Shown: positions 1-4,692 of the stretch, in pieces
Layout: each line of letters opens with the position of its first letter
Position numbering within the stretch: position 1 is the stretch's first letter
Assembly: GCA_003648875.1 (NCBI GenBank)
Contig: QMQC01000124.1
Location: forward strand, 1-6,024
Origin: Actinomycetota bacterium
Lineage (GTDB): Bacteria; Actinomycetota; Acidimicrobiia; Spongiisociales; UBA5794
Direction of reading: 5' to 3'
Length of the DNA stretch: 6,024 bases
The notes under the pieces: model-generated
Told to the model about the DNA's origin: nothing
Databases searched by the model: none
Seen by the model: only the letters and a program-made list of their open reading frames with translations
Translations under genes and position numbers: made by a program

Positions 1-381
1 CAGCAATCGCATCAGCACCGTTTCGGCCTGATCATCAGCCGTGTGCCCCGTGAGGCCGATCGCATCGTCGGCCATCACGGCTTCGATGGCTTCGTATCTG
101 GCCCTCCTCGCTCGAGCCTCGAGGTTTCCACCATCAGGGATGATCCGTTCGACGACCCCAAAGGCGACGCCGATCTTCTCGGCCACGGCAGTTGCACCGC
201 TCCGCAGCATGTTTGAGCCCTCGAAGCCGTGAAAGACAAAGACGCCATGAACCCGCTCGGCTCCGAGTGCCTCCGTTGTCGCCCACAGCAGCACCGCAGA
301 GTCTGCGCCGCCGCCGAGTGCAACGAGGCAGTTGCTGTCACCCACCGCGGAGGCAACGGCCTCGACGATGAGATCGGTCAC
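1..381 (-). CDS. tilS: tRNA(Ile)-lysidine synthase TilS, N-terminal part (runs off window)
   Basis: TilS modifies the wobble cytidine of the CAU-anticodon tRNA-Ile to lysidine in an ATP-dependent reaction, so the tRNA reads AUA and is charged with isoleucine. The window holds the first 127 codons. The PP-loop nucleotide-binding motif lies at residues 23-28 (GGGADS, where the family normally has SGGxDS). A family-typical GHTADDQAETVL block follows at 112-123, and EARARRARYEAIE (88-100) matches the conserved arginine/tyrosine stretch before it. The start is GTG at 381, overlapping the TGA stop of the metalloprotease gene (GTGA), so the two are translationally coupled. An uncharged oddity is the glycine in place of the first PP-loop serine. 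The family assignment rests on the combination of motifs and on the DUF2342-tilS gene order known from mycobacteria. The C-terminal part cannot be assessed here. Confidence 0.9.
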   Translation of the reverse strand, partial: MTDLIVEAVASAVGDSNCLVALGGGADSAVLLWATTEALGAERVHGVFVFHGFEGSNMLRSGATAVAEKIGVAFGVVERIIPDGGNLEARARRARYEAIEAVMADDAIGLTGHTADDQAETVLMRLL

Positions 382-1421
382 CCTGCCATCCGGTCGAGCC
401 AGAGCGATGCATCATCGATTTCGGCAAGAGTCGGCAACGCCTCGGGTGACTCCCATGCCATCGACAGTGCATCCCATGATGCGTCCCGCTCCACCTGCTT
501 GATGAACGCAGCACCGTTCTCGTACTGCTTCATCTTCATCTCAATACCGATGAGTTTCATGAACGCGGCGGACTTCGGATCCTTCCTTCTGGCCCTGAGC
601 ACGCTCGACATACGACCGACGTCTGTGATCTCGCGTTCCCCGATGCGGTCCATCACGACATGGCCGTGGCCCTCGAGAAGCGACATGAGAGCTTGGACCT
701 GATCAAGCACATCACGCTGCTCAGGTGAAGCAAGAAGCCCTACGAGACCGGCGTCGCCAAGAGGATCTGTTCCCGTTTCCACTGCGGTTCGGAGCTGCGA
801 GGCGACTCGTTGCAGCCTTCCCTTCTCCGGTTTGGATGAGTCGACGAGCTCCTTCACGAGGGACAAGAAGTACTCGCGCATCCATGGGACACCGGTGAAC
901 TGTGCACGGTGAGCGCATTCGTGGAGGGCAACCCAGAAGCGGAACGAGGAGGGCCGAAACTCGAACTGTCGCTCCATCGACATGATGTTCGCCCCCACGA
1001 ACAGCACGGTGTCACCCCTGTCGTTGTCACCCGTGGGAAGAACAAGCTCGTACTGACCGAGCACTCTCCTGGACATGAAACCGAGAACGGCACCGAGTTC
1101 TGCGCCAACCACCTTTGCAGCAAGGGCCGACCCGAACCCTTCGCTCTCGCCGAGCTTCGCCTCGAGCGGCTCGAGCAATGCGCCGAATGACTTGACGTTG
1201 GTGTCGATCCAATCATTGCGCGAGATCACGCCTACGACCGGCGCCCCGCTGAGCTCGAGATCTGTGTCTGCAGATACCAGCTCTGACGCCCGTTGCACGA
1301 GGTCCGGAGCTTGGAGCTCGAACTTCCGTTCGTGATACGTACCGGCCAACGGATAGCCCCCGGAGAACCTCCGTGCCACCTGGGAGGCCGTATTCCAATC
1401 AACCCTGCTCGCTCCGCTCAT
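378..1421 (-). CDS. Zincin-like metalloprotease, DUF2342 / zincin_2 family
   Basis: This 347-residue protein is close to the roughly 350 residues of the mycobacterial homologue Rv3626c, and the family is often annotated as 'coenzyme F420 biosynthesis associated'. The zinc site HECAH is at residues 167-171, followed by a conserved-looking QFTGVPWMREY stretch (174-184). E250 in LLEGHGHVVMD (248-258) is a likely third metal ligand. Residues 113-129 (around MSRRVLGQYELVLP) and the start VDWNTASQVARRF (7-19) also resemble the family. I see no signal peptide or membrane segment, so it is probably cytoplasmic. The start is ATG at 1421. The purine tract next to it is G-rich, but a well-spaced ribosome site is not obvious. 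The stop overlaps the tilS start by 4 bases. The physiological substrate of this family is not established, and the F420 label reflects phylogenetic co-occurrence rather than a demonstrated reaction. Confidence 0.9.
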   Translation of the reverse strand: MSGASRVDWNTASQVARRFSGGYPLAGTYHERKFELQAPDLVQRASELVSADTDLELSGAPVVGVISRNDWIDTNVKSFGALLEPLEAKLGESEGFGSALAAKVVGAELGAVLGFMSRRVLGQYELVLPTGDNDRGDTVLFVGANIMSMERQFEFRPSSFRFWVALHECAHRAQFTGVPWMREYFLSLVKELVDSSKPEKGRLQRVASQLRTAVETGTDPLGDAGLVGLLASPEQRDVLDQVQALMSLLEGHGHVVMDRIGEREITDVGRMSSVLRARRKDPKSAAFMKLIGIEMKMKQYENGAAFIKQVERDASWDALSMAWESPEALPTLAEIDDASLWLDRMAG

Positions 1422-1482
1422 CCCCCCAGCCTATCTCGTCCCCGAATTCCCGCGAACCCTGGGTCGGCGGACCGGAGAGTGG

Positions 1483-1800
1483 CTACGCGACAACCTTGTA
1501 ACGATTGCTGATGGTGTGGTTGTAGGCGATCACGACACCGATGATGAGCACGATTGCCGTGACGACAAGAAGAGGAATAATGAGACGAGCAGTCCAGGGT
1601 TGCTCCGCCTCGTCGATTTCTGAAGGTGGTATCACCACGGCGGGCTCGTCACCCGTCGAAATCGGGACCGCAGCGACGGTCGTGTCCGTGGCGTCTGCCT
1701 CGCCCTCCTGGGCGAGGACGGTGCCAAAGGCAGGAACGGCAACGGACAGAGCAAAAACTGCTGTGAGGGCAACAAGGACGATGCGTTGGGTGCGAATCAT
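1483..1800 (-). CDS. Small exported single-pass membrane protein, function unknown
   Basis: I do not recognise a family. The 105 residues read as a classical bitopic envelope protein. Residues 1-30 (MIRTQRIVLVALTAVFALSV onward to VLA) look like a signal peptide with a possible cleavage after VLA. A roughly 40-residue acidic Thr/Pro-rich external linker follows (QEGEADATDTTV...). A transmembrane helix spans about 72-92 (LIIPLLVVTAIVLIIGVVIA), and the tail is short and weakly basic (YNHTISNRYKVVA). A TTG at 1848 would add 16 residues in frame, but they spoil the signal peptide, so I chose ATG at 1800. No clear ribosome site precedes it. It lies 61 bases upstream of the metalloprotease gene on the same strand and may be cotranscribed with it. 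A 15-bp palindrome just upstream could be its operator. Confidence 0.75.
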   Translation of the reverse strand: MIRTQRIVLVALTAVFALSVAVPAFGTVLAQEGEADATDTTVAAVPISTGDEPAVVIPPSEIDEAEQPWTARLIIPLLVVTAIVLIIGVVIAYNHTISNRYKVVA

Positions 1801-1817
1801 GCGGCGCAGGATAGGCG

Positions 1818-1832
1818 GTCCGGTGACCGGAC
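1818..1832. promoter_or_regulatory. 15-bp palindrome upstream of the small membrane protein gene
   Basis: GTCCGGT-G-ACCGGAC has perfect 7-bp arms around one central base. It sits 18 to 32 bases upstream of the ATG at 1800, between that start and the terminator of the preceding operon. The place and the symmetry suit an operator for a dimeric repressor, but no regulator gene is in view. A short mRNA hairpin near the start is the alternative reading. High GC makes short palindromes fairly likely by chance. Confidence 0.35.
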
Positions 1833-1853
1833 GGGATCCAACTCCCAAACGAG

Positions 1854-1880
1854 TGAAACGCCGGGGTCACCGGCGTTTCA
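1854..1880 (-). terminator. Hairpin terminator after the sigR-rsrA-like operon
   Basis: A perfect 11-bp stem (TGAAACGCCGG / CCGGCGTTTCA) closes a 5-base loop. It begins 25 bases past the stop of the 65-residue protein, in the direction of minus-strand transcription. On that strand the stem ends in CGTTTCA and is followed by CTCGTTTGG. The T-rich tail is therefore interrupted, and efficiency may be moderate. It separates this operon from the small membrane protein gene downstream. Confidence 0.7.
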
Positions 1881-1904
1881 TCGCTGTGCGTTTGTTGCGC
1901 CGAC

Positions 1905-2102
1905 TCAGGCGTCCACCTTTGCGATCCGACCGCGTAGACGTGGGTACCTGGTTGGGGCGTGTGTGAAGCAGTGTTCCCGCTTGTTGTACTGGCTCAATCG
2001 GGTGTCGCAACCCTTGCTCGCACACGTGCGGGATGTCGAGTATGTCTTCGGTGCACGGGCGGATCCCGTGAACTTGCGACCCTTGAGTGCAGTCTCCTGC
2101 AT
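1905..2102 (-). CDS. Small putative zinc-binding protein (C-x4-C-x12-C-x2-H), third gene of the sigR-like operon
   Basis: I do not recognise a named family. The 65-residue protein has a candidate metal site formed by C27, C32, C45 and H48, within TCASKGCDTRLSQYN and CFTH. Its ends are basic, with a C-terminal RYPRLRGR stretch, which would suit contact with nucleic acid or with RNA polymerase. The start is decided by a textbook ribosome site: GGAGGT at 2112-2107 lies 4 bases before ATG at 2102. An in-frame ATG at 2114 would include that site in the coding region and is rejected. The gene follows the RsrA-like anti-sigma gene by 30 bases and precedes a terminator, so the three genes probably share a transcript. 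A thiol-rich zinc site beside a redox-sensing sigma system suggests, but does not show, a role in thiol or metal stress. Confidence 0.75.
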   Translation of the reverse strand: MQETALKGRKFTGSARAPKTYSTSRTCASKGCDTRLSQYNKREHCFTHAPTRYPRLRGRIAKVDA

Positions 2103-2132
2103 GGTGACCTCCATGGGCGAACCCCGGATGCG

Positions 2133-2381
2133 TCAGCAGTCAGAGTCCCCTTTATTGCGTTCTTGCTCTATCAACGCACGAAGGGTGTCAAATAGTTCCG
2201 CAGGTGGCGCAGATTTTCCGCCTTCCGCGATCTTCCCTTTCAGCGATGTTTCGAATTGGAACGCGCTCATGCAGTGCCCGCAACGCTTCAGATGCCATTT
2301 GATCCTCGTTTTGTGGGCATAGGTCAGTTCGTCATCAAGGTATTGATAGACGTAATCAACCGCGTTTTCGCATCCGCTCAT
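2133..2381 (-). CDS. rsrA: RsrA/RshA-type zinc anti-sigma factor (thiol redox switch)
   Basis: RsrA-type proteins hold SigR-family sigma factors inactive in the reduced, zinc-bound state. They release them when a disulfide forms and zinc is lost. This 82-residue protein has the ZAS signature H30-x3-C34-x2-C37 (HLKRCGHC), and C4 lies 26 residues before H30. In Streptomyces RsrA, C11, H37, C41 and C44 have exactly the same spacing, so all four zinc/switch ligands are present. The C-terminal half (about 40-82) is short and charged and ends in an extra cysteine, C82. There is no membrane segment, so it acts in the cytoplasm. I chose ATG at 2381 because it overlaps the sigma stop as ATGA, the usual coupled arrangement. 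The in-frame ATG at 2423 would add 14 unconserved residues inside the sigma gene. Confidence 0.93.
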   Translation of the reverse strand: MSGCENAVDYVYQYLDDELTYAHKTRIKWHLKRCGHCMSAFQFETSLKGKIAEGGKSAPPAELFDTLRALIEQERNKGDSDC

Positions 2382-2941
2382 TCGCTCGGCTCCACTAGTC
2401 CGTGTTCTACTGCCAAGTTCCATAACTTCCTTTGGAGTCCTTTTCTTCCCCGATGTAGTCGAGACATGACAGTTCCGATCGGAATATCGAGAATCTCGGC
2501 GATCTCCTTGTACGAGAAGCCGTCGACATCGGCATAGAGAACGGGAAGTCTGAAATTCTCGGGCAAGGACTCGATCGCCTCGATGATGTCCTCGTCCACG
2601 AACATGTCAAGAGCCTGACTCTCTGCGCTCACTTGTGCACCGGACTGCTCGCCAAGACGCTTGAACAGGTACAGATCCTGGAGCTCCCCGAGCTCGACCT
2701 CACTTGGCCGCCGCTGCTTCTTGCGGTACTTGTTGATGTAGGTGTTCGTGAGAATCCTATACAGCCATGCCTTCAGGTTCGTGCCCTCGGTGAACGAGTC
2801 GTATGCCCGATACGCCTTGAGGAATGTCTCCTGGACAACGTCCTCGGCATCAGCTGGATTGCGCGTCATCCGCAAGGCAGCCGAATAGAGCTGCGGCGCA
2901 TACTGCATCGCGTCTCGCTCAAAGTTCGCCTGGTCAGCCAT
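2378..2941 (-). CDS. sigR: ECF RNA polymerase sigma factor, SigR/SigH (oxidative stress) type
   Basis: This 187-residue group IV sigma factor closely resembles actinobacterial SigR/SigH. Region 2 spans about 15-80 and contains the family-typical SAALRMTRNPADAEDVVQET and GTNLKAWLYRILTNTYINKY stretches. The inter-domain part includes the characteristic SAESQALD (105-112). Region 4 spans about 118-172, with the helix-turn-helix GFSYKEIAEILDIPIGTVMS (141-160) followed by RLHRGR. SigR directs transcription of thioredoxin, mycothiol and protein-quality genes after disulfide stress. Its regulator, the RsrA-like gene, follows with an ATGA overlap. I see no SigR-type autoregulatory promoter (GGAAT with GTT about 18 bases on) in the 81-base upstream gap, where one would be expected. 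Expression might come from read-through of the preceding operon or from an unrecognised promoter. No strong ribosome site precedes ATG at 2941. Confidence 0.95.
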   Translation of the reverse strand: MADQANFERDAMQYAPQLYSAALRMTRNPADAEDVVQETFLKAYRAYDSFTEGTNLKAWLYRILTNTYINKYRKKQRRPSEVELGELQDLYLFKRLGEQSGAQVSAESQALDMFVDEDIIEAIESLPENFRLPVLYADVDGFSYKEIAEILDIPIGTVMSRLHRGRKGLQRKLWNLAVEHGLVEPSE

Positions 2942-2961
2942 CTTTCGACAGCGTAGCGGTG

Positions 2962-3003
2962 GTCAGGACGCAGGGCGCGGGTGACAGGGCACAGGGAACG
3001 GCA
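2962..3003. repeat. Degenerate heptanucleotide tandem repeat upstream of sigR-like gene
   Basis: Six consecutive 7-base units can be read on the plus strand: GTCAGGA, CGCAGGG, CGCGGGT, GACAGGG, CACAGGG and AACGGCA. Units two to five share an AGGG/CGGG core in the same phase. The array fills half of the 81-base gap between the putative anti-sigma membrane protein gene and the sigR-like start, so it would lie in the 5' leader or the spacer of that gene. Its role is unknown. Replication slippage products and a regulator or RNA-binding array are both possible. Confidence 0.5.
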
Positions 3004-3022
3004 CCTGGACCGTCATCAGGTC

Positions 3023-3943
3023 TCAACCCTCGTAGAGGCTGACGAACGGGAAGGCCTTGCTCGCACCTGCTTGGTCACTGACGATCACCGTGAATTCGAC
3101 ATTGTGCGGTGCAGTCTTGAACTCAACCCTCACGCTCCAGTTGCCCTCGCCGTCAACAGCAGCCGCTCCGCTTCCATGGGGTGATGTGACCGTCACCGTC
3201 GTACCCGGCTTGGCCTTTCCGGTGAACACATCGTATGGCACCGGCTCGGAGCACGACCCGTACTTCTGGTTGGCTGTGAACACCCACTCAGCCGGGATGG
3301 TCGTCGTCGTTTCGGTCGGTTCTTCGACGTCGAGGAATACGGTGAGGCGAGCTTCTGATTCGTTGCCGGCACGATCGAGCGCACGGAACACAACACCGTT
3401 GGCACCTGGAGTGAGGACGAGGGCAATGGACCACGACCCGTCCGGATCCACAACCGCAGGGAACTTGCCGCTCGCTGTCACGATTGCATCGTGCTCGGTG
3501 ATGCCGGAGAACGAGATCAGCTTGGTTCGCACATGTTCGCCATCTGTGGGCGATGTCACCTCGAGCAGTGGTGGAGTCGTGTCCGGGAGAGTCCCCTCGT
3601 TCTCGTCGTTGTCGTCTCCGGGCACAGGCGTCATCGATTGGGATTCCTGTGACTCAGGGATCGTGGTCTGCACAACGGTTTCCTCAGGAATCGTTGTGGG
3701 TACCGCCGTATTCGTCGTCGGTGCGAAGTCCCTTGTTGGGTCATCAACGCTCGGCCCTGCCATGAGAAGAGCCACCACGACCGCTGCACCTGCTGTGGCG
3801 CCAGCGACTGTGTATCCGGCCATCCGCCAGATCGCTGCTGCCTTTGCAGCTCCAGCGATGCCCCTGATCGGTACCTGTACCTGTGAGACACTCGTGTGAA
3901 CCGCAAGAGCCGAACTATGTGCGAGCGAGTCGAGCGTGGTCAT
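3023..3943 (-). CDS. Membrane protein in anti-sigma position with two extracellular Ig-like domains
   Basis: The 306-residue protein has a short cytoplasmic N-terminus (1-40), one transmembrane helix (about 41-62, MAGYTVAGATAGAAVVVALL) and a Thr/Pro/acidic external linker (about 63-122, with TTIPEE and TTIPES). Two beta-rich domains follow. Domain one (about 124-206, VTSPTDG...GSWSIALVLTPGANGVVF...LDRAGNE) resembles the bacterial Ig-like/glucodextranase-B fold. Domain two (about 219-304) opens with QKYGSC. C231 is the only cysteine in the protein. Position and coupling (ATGA overlap with the ECF sigma gene) imply an anti-sigma factor that senses an envelope signal. However, the cytoplasmic part is very short and lacks the zinc anti-sigma HxxxCxxC motif, so sigma binding is inferred. 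The ectodomain is paralogous to the divergent gene at 4693-5541. No good terminator is visible after it. Confidence 0.85.
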   Translation of the reverse strand: MTTLDSLAHSSALAVHTSVSQVQVPIRGIAGAAKAAAIWRMAGYTVAGATAGAAVVVALLMAGPSVDDPTRDFAPTTNTAVPTTIPEETVVQTTIPESQESQSMTPVPGDDNDENEGTLPDTTPPLLEVTSPTDGEHVRTKLISFSGITEHDAIVTASGKFPAVVDPDGSWSIALVLTPGANGVVFRALDRAGNESEARLTVFLDVEEPTETTTTIPAEWVFTANQKYGSCSEPVPYDVFTGKAKPGTTVTVTSPHGSGAAAVDGEGNWSVRVEFKTAPHNVEFTVIVSDQAGASKAFPFVSLYEG

Positions 3944-4509
3944 GCGTCACCTCCCATCTGTATGTCCAGCCTGTCTGCGAGTCTCCGTCTTCCCTTGTGC
4001 AGGTGCACCTTCACCGTGTTCGGTGAACACTCGAGGATCTCCGCGATTTCTGAAACGGGGCGATCCTCGAGGTAGTGCAGGGCGACGACCTGGGCCTGAC
4101 GCTTCGGAAGCTTGCGGACCGACGACCAGAATTCCTCTGCCTCAGAGGGAAGCTCAGGAAGTGGTGAGGATTCGCGCCAGAAACCGGCGAGCCGGGTGAG
4201 AGCCTTCACCTCGCTTGCGCGCTTTCTGAATCGAGATACCGAGAGGTTCGATACCACGCGCCGTACCCATGCCTCGGGTTTGTCGTAGCTCCCGACCCTC
4301 TCCCAGTTCCGATGGGCAGCAATGAAAGCCTCCTGCGCAAGGTCCTCGGATGCCGCACGACTACCGGACAACGCATAAGCAAGGCCAACCACTGATCGGT
4401 ACTCCCTTTCATAGAAGCGATCGAACGGCTCCGTAGCACGAAGCGCGTAGGACGATGGCGTATCCGCCTCGTCTGGCCCAGCACCGCGGGGTCGTGGTCG
4501 TACGGTCAT
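3940..4509 (-). CDS. ECF RNA polymerase sigma factor, group not assigned
   Basis: This 189-residue sigma-70 family protein has only regions 2 and 4. Region 2 is about 30-98 (FDRFYEREYRSVVGLAYAL, then the AASEDLAQEAFIAAHRNW recognition of core and -10, and VRRVVSNLSVSRFRKR). Region 4 is about 125-180, with the helix-turn-helix PVSEIAEILECSPNTVKVHL followed by HKGRRRL. Residues 1-27 are a Pro/Arg-rich unconserved extension, so the exact start is less certain than the identity. ATG at 4509 lies about ten bases from the putative -10 element, which implies a leaderless or nearly leaderless mRNA. It is followed by the membrane protein gene with an ATGA overlap. The sigma factor probably recognises the duplicated promoter described at 4519-4634, giving autoregulation. 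The group and target genes beyond this locus cannot be told from the sequence. Confidence 0.93.
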   Translation of the reverse strand: MTVRPRPRGAGPDEADTPSSYALRATEPFDRFYEREYRSVVGLAYALSGSRAASEDLAQEAFIAAHRNWERVGSYDKPEAWVRRVVSNLSVSRFRKRASEVKALTRLAGFWRESSPLPELPSEAEEFWSSVRKLPKRQAQVVALHYLEDRPVSEIAEILECSPNTVKVHLHKGRRRLADRLDIQMGGDA

Positions 4510-4518
4510 CAGTTACCT

Positions 4519-4553
4519 GTTACTCGTTGACTGCATCGTTGAGGTTTACCGAA
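4519..4553 (-). promoter_or_regulatory. ECF-type promoter of the sigma/anti-sigma operon (copy 1 of a divergent pair)
   Basis: On the minus strand the block TTCGGTAAACCTCAAC (4553-4538) is a candidate -35 region, and CGAGTAAC (4526-4519) a candidate -10. The gap from AAACC to CG is 16 bases, the spacing usual for ECF promoters (an AAC-containing -35 and a CG-rich -10). The same two blocks recur in copy 2 at identical spacing while the spacer between them does not, which is the main support. Transcription would start only a few bases before the sigma ATG at 4509. Confidence 0.65.
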
Positions 4554-4599
4554 TATCGGCAGGATGTCTGGGCCACCCAAGAAGGAATCGCAGCGAAAG

Positions 4600-4634
4600 T
4601 TCGATAAACCTGAACCTGCGCTGCTGCGTGTAAC
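4600..4634 (+). promoter_or_regulatory. ECF-type promoter of the secreted paralogue gene (copy 2 of a divergent pair)
   Basis: TTCGATAAACCTGAAC (4600-4615) and CGTGTAAC (4627-4634) match the two blocks of copy 1 at 14 of 16 and 7 of 8 positions, with the same spacing. The GG three to four bases further on is also shared. The expected transcript start near 4640 leaves a leader of about 50 bases before ATG 4693, in agreement with the ribosome site seen there. It also rules against translation from the ATG at 4564, which lies upstream of this promoter. Confidence 0.65.
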
Positions 4635-4692
4635 GGGCAAGGGCCGGGCAGGCGAGGGCATCACAAGATCGATTGGGAGAGGATCAACACCC

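Noticed and set aside
229..702. Plus-strand open frame across tilS and the metalloprotease gene
   Set aside because: It is antisense to two well-supported genes and has no family features.
1801..1848. TTG start at 1848 for the small membrane protein
   Set aside because: It adds 16 residues in front of a clean signal peptide and would cover the palindrome and the usual promoter space.
2382..2423. Anti-sigma start at ATG 2423
   Set aside because: It would add 14 unconserved residues inside the sigma gene, whereas ATG 2381 gives the usual ATGA overlap and places C4 at the RsrA spacing.
2942..3022. Terminator or SigR-type promoter in the gap before the sigR-like gene
   Set aside because: Only a 5-bp weak stem without a T-tail is present, and no GGAAT-N18-GTT element is found.
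3057..3899. Long plus-strand open frame opposite the membrane protein gene
   Set aside because: It is the antisense shadow of the 3943-3023 gene. Its Ser/Val/Thr-rich composition comes from the opposite-strand codons and it has no recognisable motif.
4527..4556. Housekeeping-type promoter TTGACT with GAATAT on the plus strand
   Set aside because: The -35 is good but the -10 matches only three of six positions, and the region is better explained by the duplicated ECF-type element. A weak role cannot be excluded.
4564..4692. Longer N-terminus of the secreted paralogue from ATG 4564
   Set aside because: It lies upstream of the best promoter (4600-4634). A signal peptide and ribosome site both mark ATG 4693, and the extra 43 residues would bury the signal peptide.
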